This document shows, piece by piece, positions 44,321 to 54,078 of a stretch of DNA of 59,734 nucleotides. Origin of the DNA: Chromobacterium aquaticum. GTDB lineage: Bacteria > Pseudomonadota > Gammaproteobacteria > Burkholderiales > Chromobacteriaceae. Both the position numbers and the translations under genes were made by a program. Positions within the stretch are counted from its first letter, which is position 1, and each line of letters begins with the position of its first letter. The stretch is taken from positions 1 through 59,734 of the forward strand of contig NZ_JAJOHW010000085.1 of assembly GCF_021129195.1 (NCBI RefSeq), given 5' to 3'. Below the pieces are notes generated by a model. That model saw only the letters and a program-made list of their open reading frames with translations. It made no database searches and had not been told where the DNA came from.

Positions 44321-44452
44321 ATTGAAGCGCAAGATAAGCGCAAAACGGCTACGCGCTTAAGGTGGCTGTTTGATATTTTGAACAATTCTAGCTGATGCGG
44401 CTGAAATGTTCAACTTAATTGATAGTAATTTCTATCTAATGAAGGGCGGGTA

Positions 44453-45214
44453 TCACTTGCAGCCAGCCATGCGCACATTATAGCGACGCGCCAGCCGCGG
44501 CAAGGTGCCGTCGCGGCACATGGCGGCAAGCGCCTGATTGAAATCCGCCACGGTATTGGGTTTCACGTTTTTCAGCGGGAAGCCGTACAGATAGGTCAGC
44601 GGCTGAATGGTGGCGAGCGGGCGGATACCGCTCAAGGCCTCGCGGCGGATCAGAAAGCGAGTGACGTCCTCGTTGGCGAACACCACCGCGTCCGCGCCAT
44701 AGCGCAGGGCGGCCAATTTCTTCAACACCGTTTCCTGATTGTTTTCCACGGTGATGTTGATATTGGGCAGGCCGGCGACCAATTTATCCAGCGCGTTCTG
44801 GGTGATGGACGGCCCGTATACCGCGATGCGGCGCAGCGCCAGATCCTGCGGTTGCTGGTAGCGGAAGTTGGAACTGGCGGTGGCGAACAGGCCGTAGCTG
44901 CTGTTGAACACCGGTGCGCTCAAGGCCAGCGAAAGCCGGCGCTCCGGAGTGTCCTGCACCGGGAAGATGCCATCCACCTTGCCCTCCTCGGCCAAGAGCA
45001 GCGCGCGGCGCCACACCATGGGCTGGATCTCGCAGCTCCAGCCCAGGCGCTGGCAGGCGGACACCAGCACATCCACCATCAGGCCCTGCGGCTGTGGCTT
45101 GTCGCTCACCTCGATGAAGGGCGGGAAGTCCTGGGTGGCGAAGTGCAGGGTGGCCGCGCCGGCGTTGGGCAATAGCGACAAGGCGAGCGCGGCGCGGCTC
45201 AGCGATTTCAGCAT
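44453..45214 (-). CDS. Periplasmic substrate-binding protein, family 3
   Basis: Encodes 253 residues. A signal peptide (LKSLSRAALALSLLPNAGA) is followed by LHFATQDFPPFIEVSDKPQPQG and MVWRRALLLAEEGKVDGIFP, typical of family-3 binding proteins. No permease is adjacent. The ATG at 45214 has GGAG eleven bases upstream; an earlier ATG at 45238 lacks a ribosome site. It is convergent with nothing: mdtJ lies beyond its 3' end on the same strand, separated by 280 bp. Confidence 0.82.
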   Translation of the reverse strand: MLKSLSRAALALSLLPNAGAATLHFATQDFPPFIEVSDKPQPQGLMVDVLVSACQRLGWSCEIQPMVWRRALLLAEEGKVDGIFPVQDTPERRLSLALSAPVFNSSYGLFATASSNFRYQQPQDLALRRIAVYGPSITQNALDKLVAGLPNINITVENNQETVLKKLAALRYGADAVVFANEDVTRFLIRREALSGIRPLATIQPLTYLYGFPLKNVKPNTVADFNQALAAMCRDGTLPRLARRYNVRMAGCK

Positions 45215-45337
45215 CGGCGGTTTTTCTCCGTTCAGCATGCTTGCATTATGGCCAATTGCACACCCCTTGCCGTTTTATCGGCGAGCCGGGCCGGGGAGAA
45301 CGCGCGGGGCGCCCGCCCGGCCCGGTGCCGGACGGGA

Positions 45338-47095
45338 TCAATAGCCCAGGGTCGCGCCGTCGGGGTTGCGCGGATCGGAATAGCCATACAGGCCGTCGTC
45401 ACGCAGCTGGATGGTCTGGGTTCGGCCCATGCTGGGCTTGACCGCGATCTGGTAGCCCTGTTCGCGCAGCAGGCGCAGCGTGTCCGGGCTCAGCCCCTTT
45501 TCCACCCGCAATTCATCCGGCAGCCATTGATGATGCACGCGCGGCGCGGCGGCGGCTTCGGCCGGGTTCATGCCGAAGTCGATGGCGTTGACGATGGTTT
45601 GCAAGGTGGTGGTGATGATGCGCGCGCCGCCGGGGCTGCCGGTGACCAGCCACGGCTTGCCGTTTTTCAGCACCAGGGTGGGCGACATCGACGACAGCGG
45701 CCGCTTGCCGGCCGCCACCGCGTTGGCGTCGCCGCCGATCAGGCCGAAGGCGTTGGGCACGCCGGGCTTGGCGGAGAAGTCATCCATCTCGTTGTTGAGC
45801 AGGATGCCGGTGCCGCCGGCGATGATGCCGCTGCCGAAGTTCAGGTTCAGCGTATAGGTGACAGCCACCGCGTTGCCCTGTTTATCGACGATGGAATAGT
45901 GAGTGGTCTGGTCGCTTTCATAGGGCTGCGGCTTGCCCGGCTTGATCTCGGCGGCGGGGCGCGCCTTGACCGGATCGATGGACGCGGCCAACTGATCGGC
46001 GTAGCGCTTGGAGGTCAGGCCGGCTTGCGGCACTTTGACGAAGGCCGGGTCGCCCAGGTATTCGGAGCGGTCGGCATAGGCCAGCTTCATCGCCTCGGCC
46101 AGGTAGTGGATGGTCTGCGCGCTATTGGAGCCGTAATCGGCCAGCGGGTAGCGTTCCAGCAGGTTCAGGATCTGGATGATGTGAATGCCGCCGGAGCTAG
46201 GCGGCGGCATGGACACCACCTGATAGCCGCGGTAGCTGCCGCTGACCGGCGCGCGTTCCTCAACCTTGTAGCCGGCCAGGTCCGCCTTGGAGATCAGGCC
46301 GCCGTGGCGCGCCATCTCCGCCACGATCTTGTCGGCGATGCCGCCCTGGTAAAACGCCTTCGGTCCTTGCTGCGCGATCAGGCGCAGCGATTTGCCCAGG
46401 TCGCGCTGCACCAGCTTCTCGCCGGCGCGCAAGGGGCGGCCGTCGCGGAAAAACACCGCGCGGCTGCTGTCCCAGCGGCCCAGATTGTCCTTTTCCACCT
46501 CCAGCATCTCGGCCAGCGTCTGCGACACGGCGAAGCCTTGCTCCGCCAGCCTCACCGCCGGCGCAATCACCTTGGCCAGCGGCAGGCTGCCCCAGCGCTG
46601 CTGCGCGTGCGCCAGGCCGGCCACGGTGCCGGGCACGCCCACCGCCAGGTGGGTGTACAGCGAGCGGCCGTCCGCCACCTTGCCTTGCGCGTCCAGATAC
46701 ATGTCGCGGCTGGCCTTGGCCGGCGCGGTTTCGCGGAAATCCAGCGCGATATTGCGGCCGCTCTTGGCGTCGTGCAGCACCATGAAGCCGCCGCCGCCCA
46801 GGTTGCCGGCATTGGGTAGGGTCACCGCCAGCGCGAAGCCCACTGCCACCGCGGCGTCCACCGCGTTGCCGCCCTGGCGCAGGATGTCCAGCCCCACTTG
46901 CGAGGCCAGCCCCTGCTCGGTGGCCACCATGCCGTTGCGCGCATGCACCGGATGGAAAATGTCGTAGTCGTAATCGTATTTGACCTGCGGCGCGGCCGGC
47001 GGACTCAGCGCCAGCGCCGGCGCGTTGAAGCCCAGGCTCAGGCCCAGCGCCAGCGCGCTGAGCAGCAGGCGTTTACGGGTGCGGAATGCCATCAT
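45338..47095 (-). CDS. ggt: Gamma-glutamyltranspeptidase
   Basis: Encodes 585 residues. A signal peptide (about 1-29, ending PALA) directs it to the periplasm. The autocatalytic nucleophile is Thr397 in DQTTHYSIVD, at which the precursor is cut into large and small subunits. The motifs AGNLGGGGFMV and PLSSMSPTLV, and a C-terminal GGARIITTT, are classical. It hydrolyses or transfers the gamma-glutamyl group of glutathione. AAAGGAG precedes the ATG ATG start. It is divergent from the first chemoreceptor gene. Confidence 0.95.
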   Translation of the reverse strand: MMAFRTRKRLLLSALALGLSLGFNAPALALSPPAAPQVKYDYDYDIFHPVHARNGMVATEQGLASQVGLDILRQGGNAVDAAVAVGFALAVTLPNAGNLGGGGFMVLHDAKSGRNIALDFRETAPAKASRDMYLDAQGKVADGRSLYTHLAVGVPGTVAGLAHAQQRWGSLPLAKVIAPAVRLAEQGFAVSQTLAEMLEVEKDNLGRWDSSRAVFFRDGRPLRAGEKLVQRDLGKSLRLIAQQGPKAFYQGGIADKIVAEMARHGGLISKADLAGYKVEERAPVSGSYRGYQVVSMPPPSSGGIHIIQILNLLERYPLADYGSNSAQTIHYLAEAMKLAYADRSEYLGDPAFVKVPQAGLTSKRYADQLAASIDPVKARPAAEIKPGKPQPYESDQTTHYSIVDKQGNAVAVTYTLNLNFGSGIIAGGTGILLNNEMDDFSAKPGVPNAFGLIGGDANAVAAGKRPLSSMSPTLVLKNGKPWLVTGSPGGARIITTTLQTIVNAIDFGMNPAEAAAAPRVHHQWLPDELRVEKGLSPDTLRLLREQGYQIAVKPSMGRTQTIQLRDDGLYGYSDPRNPDGATLGY

Positions 47096-47193
47096 GATCG
47101 TTCTCCTTTGTCATTATGGGTTTTTTGTGATTGCGAGGACATTCTACGGTGCGTTTCTTCAGTGCAAAAGCCTGATTTTGCATGCCAAATGAT

Positions 47194-47223
47194 TTGAAAA
47201 TTACCGGAATACGTACCTATAAA
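47194..47223 (+). promoter_or_regulatory. Sigma-70-like promoter of chemoreceptor 1
   Basis: TTGAAA (47194-47199) and TATAAA (47218-47223) are spaced by 18 bp, 44 bp before the ATG. Similar CCTATAAM boxes occur 43-46 bp before receptors 2 and 3. Confidence 0.5.
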
Positions 47224-47261
47224 GAATCGAGCTTCATATGCAACGGATTGAGGGGGAAACC

Positions 47262-48881
47262 ATGAGCATATCCCAGCGCTTGTTATTGACCTTGGCGGTG
47301 GCCCTGCTGGGCCTGTTCGCCGTTGGCAGCTACGGCCTGCTCCAACTGCACCGGGCCAATGAGCGTTTCGATTACCTGCAGATCAACACCTTCCCCAGCA
47401 TTCACGCGCTGGACCAAGCCTTGCAAGCGCAAACCGATATGCGGGTGCTGACCTATCGCCACGGCATCAGCGAAGACCCCAAGCTCAAGGCCGAGATCGA
47501 GGTCAGCATCGCCGAGCTGGACAAGCAGATGGATCAGGTGCTGGACAAGTACCAGAAAGAGCTGGTGTCCGATGACGAGGACCGGCGGCTGATAGAAAAG
47601 GACAAGGCGGACATCCAGGTATATCGCCAGCAGCGCAACGCGGTGTTCAAAATGTCGCGAGAGCAGCCGCCGGAGATCACCCGCAAGGAATTGGTGAGCG
47701 GGCCGTTGATGCCGGTGGCCAGAGCCGTGGTCAAGGACATCAAGGATCACATCGAATACAACTACAAGCTGACCAAGCAGCTGTCCGCGGATAACACCGT
47801 CGCCTATGAGCAGGCTTTCGTGTCCTCGCTGGTGGTGATCCTGGGCGCGCTCATCCTCAGCGGCGCGCTGGGCTTCACCTTGTTCCGCAACATCCGCCGC
47901 AGCCTGAACCTGATCGGCTCCACGCTGGACCGCGTCAGTTCCAGCAAGGACTTCCGCCTGCGCGCCGAAGTGGAGCGCATGGACGAAGTGGGCCGCACCG
48001 CCACCGCCTTCAACCGCTTGCTGGATGATTTGCAGCAAAGCTTCAAGGGCATACGCGACAGCATCGCCGAGATCGACAGCGCCACCTCCGGCCTGGCGGC
48101 CAACACCAATCAGATCGCGCGCAGCTCGGAACTGCAAAGCGAATCCGCCGGGGCGATGGCGGCGGCGGTGGAACAAATGACGGTGAGCATCAACCACGTG
48201 GCCGACAATGCGGTGGAAGCGCGCACCCAGGCGCAGCAGGCGGGCAGCATGGCCAGCGAAGGCGGGCAAGTGATTTCCGCCACCGTGCTGGGCATTTCCG
48301 AAGTGGCCGGCGCCATCTCCAATGCCGCGCAGCGCATCGAGCAACTGAAGGACGACAGCGCCACCATCGCCTCGGTGATGGGGGTGATCAAGGACATTGC
48401 CGATCAGACCAATCTGCTGGCCTTGAACGCGGCGATCGAAGCGGCGCGCGCCGGCGAGACCGGGCGCGGCTTCGCGGTGGTGGCGGATGAAGTGCGCAAG
48501 CTGGCGGAGCGCACCGCCAAGTCCACCACCGAAATCGCCACCATCATCAACAAGATGCAGGGCAGCACGCTGGACGCGGTGCAGAGCATGGAAAAAGTGG
48601 TGGAGCAGGTGCACCAGGAAACCGACAATGCCCGCGAGGCCAATACCGTGATCGAAAAAATCCAGGATAGCAGCGGCCAGGCGATGGCGCTGGTCAAGGA
48701 TATTTCCGGCAGCATCAACGAGCAAAGCAGCGCCAGTAACACCATTGCGCAGAAAGTGGAGCAAATCGCGCAGATGGCGGAGGAAAACGCCTCCGCTTCC
48801 AGCGCCTCCGCCGACGCGGCGGAGAAATTGCAGCGGCAGGCCAAGAATATCCTGCACACGGTCACGCAATACCAGGTTTAA
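47262..48881 (+). CDS. Methyl-accepting chemotaxis protein 1
   Basis: Encodes 539 residues. An N-terminal membrane helix (about 7-28) and a second near 190-210 flank a periplasmic four-helix-bundle domain, followed by HAMP (about 212-265). The cytoplasmic signalling hairpin is centred on [20 protein letters not shown] and [19 protein letters not shown]. It lacks a C-terminal CheR-tethering pentapeptide. Receptor 2, 197 bp downstream, is its close paralogue with identical length. GAGGGGGA precedes the ATG at 47262. The ligand is unknown. Confidence 0.93.
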   Translation: MSISQRLLLTLAVALLGLFAVGSYGLLQLHRANERFDYLQINTFPSIHALDQALQAQTDMRVLTYRHGISEDPKLKAEIEVSIAELDKQMDQVLDKYQKELVSDDEDRRLIEKDKADIQVYRQQRNAVFKMSREQPPEITRKELVSGPLMPVARAVVKDIKDHIEYNYKLTKQLSADNTVAYEQAFVSSLVVILGALILSGALGFTLFRNIRRSLNLIGSTLDRVSSSKDFRLRAEVERMDEVGRTATAFNRLLDDLQQSFKGIRDSIAEIDSATSGLAANTNQIARSSELQSESAGAMAAAVEQMTVSINHVADNAVEARTQAQQAGSMASEGGQVISATVLGISEVAGAISNAAQRIEQLKDDSATIASVMGVIKDIADQTNLLALNAAIEAARAGETGRGFAVVADEVRKLAERTAKSTTEIATIINKMQGSTLDAVQSMEKVVEQVHQETDNAREANTVIEKIQDSSGQAMALVKDISGSINEQSSASNTIAQKVEQIAQMAEENASASSASADAAEKLQRQAKNILHTVTQYQV

Positions 48882-48964
48882 AGCCGCTCACAAAACCCCG
48901 GGGCCCGCGTCGGCGCGCCTTGCCCCTGGTTTCGCTCTAGCTCGCAAGAGCGTAAGCACGGTTT
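48882..48964 (+). repeat. Decayed palindromic repeat, copy R7
   Basis: It starts directly after the TAA of receptor 1 as AGCCGCTCAC and ends GCTCGCAAGAGCGTAAGCACGG. Relative to R4 (GCTCGCGAGATCGTAAACAGG) the right half is clearly related, but the left arm and the core are mostly lost. It looks like a degraded copy. Confidence 0.45.
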
Positions 48965-49078
48965 TAGCACCGCGCGACGATTGGTATGTAATAGATATTC
49001 AAAATTAGAACTTTCTCTGGGTTTTTCGCTGCGCCTATAACAAGACATAGGTGTCGGGCGAAGAAACGGAGAAACAAA

Positions 49079-50698
49079 ATGAATATCTCACAACGGCTCA
49101 TGCTGACCATGATGGTGGCCATGCTGGCCTTGATCGGTATTGGCAGTTACGGCTTGTGGCAACTCAAAAGCGCCAATGCGCGTTTTGACTATCTGAAGGT
49201 GAATACCTTCCCCAGCATCCGGGCGCTGGACCAGGGCTTGCTGGCCTTGACCAAGATGCGCGTCGCCGCGTATCGCCACGGCATCGCCGTCGACGCCAAG
49301 AGCAAGGCGGACGCCGAGGCGCAGATCGCCGAAGGCGACAAGGCGCTGGAGCAGGTGCTGGCCAGTTATGAGAAAGACCTGCTGTCCAATGACGCGGACC
49401 GCAAGCTGTTGCAGCAGGACCGGGCGGATCTGCAAGCCTACCGCAATAATCGCGAGAGCTTTTTGAAGGCTTCGCGCGAGCATCCGGGCGCGGCGACGCA
49501 GGCCATGCTGGTGGCTGGGCCGATACCGGACTCCGCCAAGGCCTTGGCCAAAGACCTCAACGACCACATCGACTTTAACTACGCGCTGGCGGACAGCCTG
49601 TCCAAGGACAATGCCGCCGCCTATACCTTGGCCTTCGGCAGCTCGCTGGCGGTGATCGCCGCCTGTCTGCTGCTCAGCGGCGCGCTGGGCTGGGTGTTGT
49701 TCCGCCATATCCGCCTGAGCCTGCACCAGATCCGTTCCACGCTATTCAATGTCAACCAGCAAAAGGACTTCCGCCTGCGCGCGCCGGTGGGGCGCATGGA
49801 CGAGGTGGGGGAAACCGCTACCGCCTTCAATCAGTTGCTGGACAATCTGCAACGCAGCTTCCAGGAAATCCGCGACAGCATCGGCACCATAGACGGCGCG
49901 ATGTCCGGCTTGGCCAATAACACTCATGAAATCGCGCGCAGCTCGGAAGTGCAGAGCGAATCGGCGGCGGCGATGGCGGCGGCGGTGGAACAGATGACGG
50001 TGAGCATCAACCATGTCGCCTCCAGCGCGGTGGAAGCGCGCGGCCAGGCGCAACAGGCCGGCGAAATGGCCACCGAGGGCGGGCAGGTGATTTCCGCCAC
50101 CGTGCGCGGCATCACCGAGGTGGCCGGCGCGATCACCGACGCCGCCGAGCGTATCGGGCAATTGAAAGAAGACAGCGCCACCATCGCCTCGGTGATGGGG
50201 GTGATCAAGGATATCGCCGACCAAACCAATCTCTTGGCCTTGAACGCGGCGATTGAAGCGGCGCGCGCCGGGGAAATGGGACGCGGCTTCGCGGTGGTGG
50301 CCGACGAGGTGCGCAAGCTGGCGGAACGCACCGCCAGCTCCACCACCGAGATTGCCGCCATCATCAACAAAATGCAGAGCAGCACGCTGGAAGCGGTGCA
50401 GAGCATGGAAAAAGTGGTGGAACAAGTGCACCAGGAAACCGCCAACACCCGCGCCGCCAATGACGCCATCGACCAGATCCGCAGCAGCAGCGGCAAGGCG
50501 ATGGAACTGGTGCGCGATATTTCCAACAGCATCGCCGAGCAAAGCGTGGCCAGCAACACCATTGCCCAGCGGGTGGAACAGATTGCGCAGATGGCGGAGG
50601 AAAACTCCTCGGCGTCCAATGGCTCGGCGGATGCCGCCGGCCAATTGAGCCGACAGGCGCGGGTGATTCTGCAGACGGTGTCCGCCTATCAGGTGTGA
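49079..50698 (+). CDS. Methyl-accepting chemotaxis protein 2
   Basis: Encodes 539 residues with the same layout as receptor 1: TM1 about 7-28, four-helix sensor, TM2 near 190, HAMP, signalling hairpin with [20 protein letters not shown]. The cytoplasmic halves are nearly the same while the sensor domains differ more (for example [20 protein letters not shown] against [20 protein letters not shown]), pointing to tandem duplication followed by divergence of ligand range. AACGGAGAAACAAA precedes the ATG. A large hairpin terminator follows. Confidence 0.93.
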   Translation: MNISQRLMLTMMVAMLALIGIGSYGLWQLKSANARFDYLKVNTFPSIRALDQGLLALTKMRVAAYRHGIAVDAKSKADAEAQIAEGDKALEQVLASYEKDLLSNDADRKLLQQDRADLQAYRNNRESFLKASREHPGAATQAMLVAGPIPDSAKALAKDLNDHIDFNYALADSLSKDNAAAYTLAFGSSLAVIAACLLLSGALGWVLFRHIRLSLHQIRSTLFNVNQQKDFRLRAPVGRMDEVGETATAFNQLLDNLQRSFQEIRDSIGTIDGAMSGLANNTHEIARSSEVQSESAAAMAAAVEQMTVSINHVASSAVEARGQAQQAGEMATEGGQVISATVRGITEVAGAITDAAERIGQLKEDSATIASVMGVIKDIADQTNLLALNAAIEAARAGEMGRGFAVVADEVRKLAERTASSTTEIAAIINKMQSSTLEAVQSMEKVVEQVHQETANTRAANDAIDQIRSSSGKAMELVRDISNSIAEQSVASNTIAQRVEQIAQMAEENSSASNGSADAAGQLSRQARVILQTVSAYQV

Positions 50699-50711
50699 GC
50701 GGCGGCGGAAT

Positions 50712-50755
50712 GCGTAAAGGCGGCGCGGCAGAGTTGCCGGCGGCCGCCTTTACGC
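50712..50755. terminator. Terminator between receptor 2 and the lysine-rich gene
   Basis: GCGTAAAGGCGGC (50712-50724) is perfectly complementary to GCCGCCTTTACGC (50743-50755), with a further small stem inside. It lies between convergent genes. Confidence 0.7.
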
Positions 50756-50788
50756 GTGCGGGCTCAAAGGGCTTGAGCCGCGGGAGGC

Positions 50789-50983
50789 TTATTCAGCCTG
50801 TTGCTTGTCCGCCTTGTCCTTCTTGGCGCGCTTCTGTTCTTTCTTCTTGACCGGCTTGTCGGTCATCGGGTGCTTCAGCACCTTGGCGGCCAGCTTGCGC
50901 GCCGATTTGGTCGCCTTCTTCTGCCCGCGCACCTTGTCCGCCAGCGCTGCCAGTTTCTTGACGGAACGTTTGCTCTTGGCCAT
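50789..50983 (-). CDS. Small lysine-rich basic protein
   Basis: Encodes 64 residues, strongly basic: MAKSKRSVKKLAALADKV at the start, then repeated A-K-K blocks, and KKKEQKRAKKDKADKQ at the end. The composition is that of histone H1-like or nucleic-acid-binding tails. AAAGGAGAGTCAG precedes the ATG at 50983, an excellent ribosome site. The role is unknown; binding to DNA or RNA is likely from composition only. Confidence 0.75.
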   Translation of the reverse strand: MAKSKRSVKKLAALADKVRGQKKATKSARKLAAKVLKHPMTDKPVKKKEQKRAKKDKADKQQAE

Positions 50984-51338
50984 CTGACTCTCCTTTACGG
51001 ATTGATGAATCGAAGCCCCATGGTAAGGCGCGGGACAAATTAAGCACCGGACCTTTAGGCCATTGACGGAACGGGATTCAGGGGAAAGCGAGGCGGGGTG
51101 GAACGGAAGGGTGCGTGCGGCGCCGGCTGGGCGAGTCACCCGCCTGTGGTTTTTATCCGGCACCAAGAGGGTAGGGTGAATGGATCAAACAGGTGACTCG
51201 CGCAACCGCCTTGTCAGCCGCGCGCAGCAAGGATTGCAGGCTTTGTACCATAGTTTGCCGGCGGCAGCCATTGCCAGATTCCCCAAGTGCGGCGCTGACA
51301 AGGCCCAGGCCTGGAGCGGCCCGGGCCGGACGGCGGCC
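50984..51338. other. Intergenic region with a 10-bp inverted repeat
   Basis: This 355-bp gap lies between the lysine-rich gene and the 121-aa gene. GCGAGTCACC (51131-51140) and GGTGACTCGC (51192-51201) are perfectly complementary and 51 bp apart. Around them no ORF with a ribosome site is seen. Confidence 0.45.
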
Positions 51339-51704
51339 TCAGGCGGGCGGCGGCGCCTCAGCGCCTTGTTCCTGTTGGCCGGCGGACATCATGACTTCCA
51401 GGTGGTGGAAAACCCCCAGGGGCAGACCGCGCTGCAGGCTGAAATCCAGCAAGTCCATATCGCGCACGATGCGGCCAAGCAGGCCGTTGCCGGCATGGTC
51501 GGGGTAATCGTGGAAGAGCTGGAGCAAGGCGGCGCCGTAGCGTTCGCCCAGATCAAACGCCTCGGGAAAGGTGCGGCATTGGGGCACCCGCCAATAGTGC
51601 GGGTAGTTGCGATCCGGCGCCGGGCCGACAAAGGGCAGCCCGGCTTCGCGGCGGTCCCGTTCCCGGTAATGAGCGCGCAGGCTCAGGATTTTAACTTTGC
51701 TCAT
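51339..51704 (-). CDS. Small protein of unknown function, paralogue of the 8.2-kb gene
   Basis: Encodes 121 residues with no signal peptide. It shares YWRVP, FHDYPDHAGNGLLG and a following helix with the protein at 8157-8582, so both belong to one unnamed family. The basic tail of the other copy is absent and replaced by a short Gln/Glu/Pro end. GGAGG lies seven bases before the ATG at 51704. The last 14 bp of an upstream 43-codon ORF overlap its start, so translation may be coupled. Confidence 0.75.
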   Translation of the reverse strand: MSKVKILSLRAHYRERDRREAGLPFVGPAPDRNYPHYWRVPQCRTFPEAFDLGERYGAALLQLFHDYPDHAGNGLLGRIVRDMDLLDFSLQRGLPLGVFHHLEVMMSAGQQEQGAEAPPPA

Positions 51705-51822
51705 GGCGCGCCTCCTGCAGGTGGATGGACGCGGGGACGGATGGGCTGCCGGGCAAGCGCCAGGCCGGGGCGGGGGATGGAAGGGAGACGATGCGGAGAC
51801 TCCGCTGGGTAGACTTCAACAT
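51691..51822 (-). CDS. 43-codon ORF overlapping the 121-aa gene
   Basis: The ORF starts at ATG 51822, preceded by GAGGAGGTTGCA, a nearly ideal ribosome site, and ends at TAA 51691-51693, inside the next gene (overlap 14 bp). The peptide (MLKSTQRSLRIVSLPSPAPA and onward) is proline-rich and resembles nothing known. It may be a leader peptide that controls entry of ribosomes into the downstream gene. Confidence 0.5.
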   Translation of the reverse strand: MLKSTQRSLRIVSLPSPAPAWRLPGSPSVPASIHLQEARHEQS

Positions 51823-51886
51823 TGCAACCTCCTCAAGCTGATGCCAGCCTGGCCGCGGGGCGCGGTTAGGCGGGCGCATGACAAGG

Positions 51887-51992
51887 TTGGCCTACCGGGA
51901 GACGTTCATACCGGCGCACCCATGGGGTGCCCTCGCCATGGCCCGCCCGAATGGGCAAAGCAATAGCGAGAACGTCTCTCTCGGGAGGCCAA
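51887..51992 (-). promoter_or_regulatory. Structured leader RNA element upstream of the 43-codon ORF
   Basis: Arms TTGGCC (51887-51892) with GGCCAA (51987-51992) and GAGACGTTC (51899-51907) with GAACGTCTC (51970-51978) are perfectly complementary. Inside are a GGC-CACCC/GGGTGCC hairpin (51913-51931) and a GCCC/GGGC stem. The segment at 51944-51961 shares its sequence with 8701-8717 of the paralogue's leader. No known riboswitch matches by eye. Confidence 0.5.
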
Positions 51993-52025
51993 TCCCGAAC
52001 GCCGCAGTTGCAGCGGCGCGGGGCT

Positions 52026-52055
52026 ATTGTTGGCGAGGCGGGCCTTGGCTGTCAA
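52026..52055 (-). promoter_or_regulatory. Sigma-70 promoter before the structured leader
   Basis: On the minus strand a perfect TTGACA (52050-52055) is followed after 18 bp by AACAAT (52026-52031). The predicted start near 52019 gives a leader of about 197 nt before the 43-codon ORF. Confidence 0.45.
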
Positions 52056-52128
52056 TGCAGCGCCGGCCGGAATAAAGCCAACGCCCCGCGGGCGAGGCCG
52101 GCGGGGCGGGGCTTGAAGCGGGCGAAGC

Positions 52129-53775
52129 TTACAGTTTGAAGGCGAGCGTGGTCTGCTGCAGCCGCTCCGCCACCACCGCCAGCTCGCGGGTGGCTTGCGA
52201 GAACACATCGACGGCCACGCCGTTTTCCTTGGACATCTGGGCAATCGCCTCCACGCGGCCGGCCAGGTCGGTGCTGGCCTGGCGCTGCTCCTGCATCGCC
52301 AGCGCGATATCGCTGATGGCGCTGACCACTTCTTCCGCCCGTTCTTCCACCGAGCTGATGGTGGTGGAGACGTGCTCCGACGATTCCACCACCTGGCTGA
52401 CGATGTGGCGGCTGCTGCGCATGCTGTCCACCGCGTCCTTGGCGCCGGCCTGGATCTTGGCGATCATCTGGGTGATTTCGGTGGCGGAGCCGGTGGTGCG
52501 CTCGGCCAGCTTGCGCACTTCGTCGGCCACCACCGCGAAACCGCGGCCCTGCTCGCCGGCGCGCGCGGCTTCGATCGCGGCGTTGAGCGCCAGCAGATTG
52601 GTCTGGTCCGCCACTTCCTTGATCACGGTGGCGATGCTGCTGATCATCTGCGCCTGTTCCGACAGCGATTCCAGATTATTGGCCGAGGTGGCCACGCTAT
52701 CGTTGACCTTGCGCACTTGCTGGGTGGAGTCCTGCACTTCCTTATTGCCGATCTTGGCCTGGCTGCCGGCTTCGCTGGCCTGGGAGTCCGCCAGCGAGGC
52801 GTTATTGGTGCATTGGTCGATGCTGACGGTCAGTTCCTCGATCGAGGCGGCGGCGCTGGAGGTGGCGTTGACCTGCTGGCCTATGCTGGCGCTGACTTGT
52901 TCGGTGGAGGCGGCCAGTTGCTCGGCGGTGGCGGCCACGCTGGTGGCGGAGTTGATGATGTCGCCGACGGTGACGCGCAGTTTCTTCTGGGTATCGGCCA
53001 GCGATTGCATCATCTGCGCCACTTCATCCTTGCCCTGAACCTTGATTTCGCCGCCCAGATCGCCGCTGCCCAACTGGAACAAGGCCGCCATCGCGCTCTT
53101 GAGGCTGCCGATGATGCCGTTCTGTATCATCAGGCCCAGCGCCAGCAGGATCAGCAGCGCCGCGACCAGCACGCCGATGACGACGTTGCGCGCGTGCTGG
53201 TATTTGGCGTCGGCGTCTTTCAGCGCCTGGTCCGCCAGCTTGACGTTGATGTCGACGATTTCGCTCATGATATCGTCGACGATCTGGAATTTGGGCCGGC
53301 ACTCCTTGGACATCTGTTCCAGCGCTTTCTTGTTGTTCACGCCGTCGCCGGTGTCGGCGTAGCTGAGGTCGCGGACTTTTTTACAGGCTTCCTCCATGGC
53401 CGGCCAGGCGGCGTCAAAACGTTTGAGCGCGTCCACTTCCGGCGGGGTGAGTACGGTTTTGCGATAGAGATCCATCAGCCGGTTCATTTCCGCTAAGAAT
53501 TTGGAACGGTTGGCTGTGACCTGATCCATCTGCTTTTTTTCGGTTTCGGCGATAAAGCGGTAATCAGCGCGGTTGATGTAAATCGCGTTTTGGTTGGCCA
53601 CCGCCACCCAGTTGACCGGCATCAACTGGTTGTCATGCATGCTGATGGTCAGTTGATTCATGTCCGAGGTGCTGCTGACGCCGACGGTGCCGATGATCAG
53701 ACAGGCCAAAACGCCCAGTGCGATCAGGCCGAAGATTTTGACCCGGATGCTGAACTGCGCAAGAAAGTTTCCCAT
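52129..53775 (-). CDS. Methyl-accepting chemotaxis protein 3
   Basis: Encodes 548 residues. TM1 ([20 protein letters not shown], about 12-31) and TM2 ([20 protein letters not shown], near 195-215) flank a four-helix-bundle sensor with the DYRFIAETE stretch. HAMP follows, then the signalling hairpin with [22 protein letters not shown]. The C-terminal part, with many Gln/Ala residues ([21 protein letters not shown]), differs from receptors 1 and 2. The start at 53775 follows AGGGAGCGAGCG; the frame is open further upstream but outside the membrane anchor. TATAAC lies 46 bp upstream. Confidence 0.92.
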   Translation of the reverse strand: MGNFLAQFSIRVKIFGLIALGVLACLIIGTVGVSSTSDMNQLTISMHDNQLMPVNWVAVANQNAIYINRADYRFIAETEKKQMDQVTANRSKFLAEMNRLMDLYRKTVLTPPEVDALKRFDAAWPAMEEACKKVRDLSYADTGDGVNNKKALEQMSKECRPKFQIVDDIMSEIVDINVKLADQALKDADAKYQHARNVVIGVLVAALLILLALGLMIQNGIIGSLKSAMAALFQLGSGDLGGEIKVQGKDEVAQMMQSLADTQKKLRVTVGDIINSATSVAATAEQLAASTEQVSASIGQQVNATSSAAASIEELTVSIDQCTNNASLADSQASEAGSQAKIGNKEVQDSTQQVRKVNDSVATSANNLESLSEQAQMISSIATVIKEVADQTNLLALNAAIEAARAGEQGRGFAVVADEVRKLAERTTGSATEITQMIAKIQAGAKDAVDSMRSSRHIVSQVVESSEHVSTTISSVEERAEEVVSAISDIALAMQEQRQASTDLAGRVEAIAQMSKENGVAVDVFSQATRELAVVAERLQQTTLAFKL

Positions 53776-54078
53776 CGCTCGCTCCCTAAGTGCCGCATTG
53801 TTTTTTGAACCTACTGTTATAAGTGTGTAGTGCAGCTGTATATATCTTGCAATCGCGGAGTGGTAGCGGGCGACAAGCGGCAAGCTCTTGGCGATAATAG
53901 GTTTTTCCAGGGAGATGAACGGCAGGCGGAGATTGAAATTGGCCAGCCAGCGCTTATCTTGGAGATACATGTCCATGCCGCGGCGGCGCTTGCGCGCCGG
54001 CACGGCGGGAACGGGGCGTTGGATGGTGAGTCCGACTCAAGCATCAGCATAAAAAAGCGGTTCCAAGAGCCTGTCCAA
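53776..54078. other. Intergenic region between receptor 3 and the YbhP-like gene
   Basis: 303 bp with divergent genes. It contains TATAAC on the minus strand (53816-53821), probably the -10 box of receptor 3. Just before the plus-strand gene is AAGAGCCTGT (54065-54074), which equals the outer end of the palindromic repeat family but lacks the rest. No RNA or gene is recognised. Confidence 0.4.

Noticed and set aside
51944-51961. GGGCAAAGC-like string reminiscent of a c-di-GMP-I riboswitch
   Set aside because: The string is on the strand opposite to the downstream gene, and the remaining conserved elements of that class are absent.
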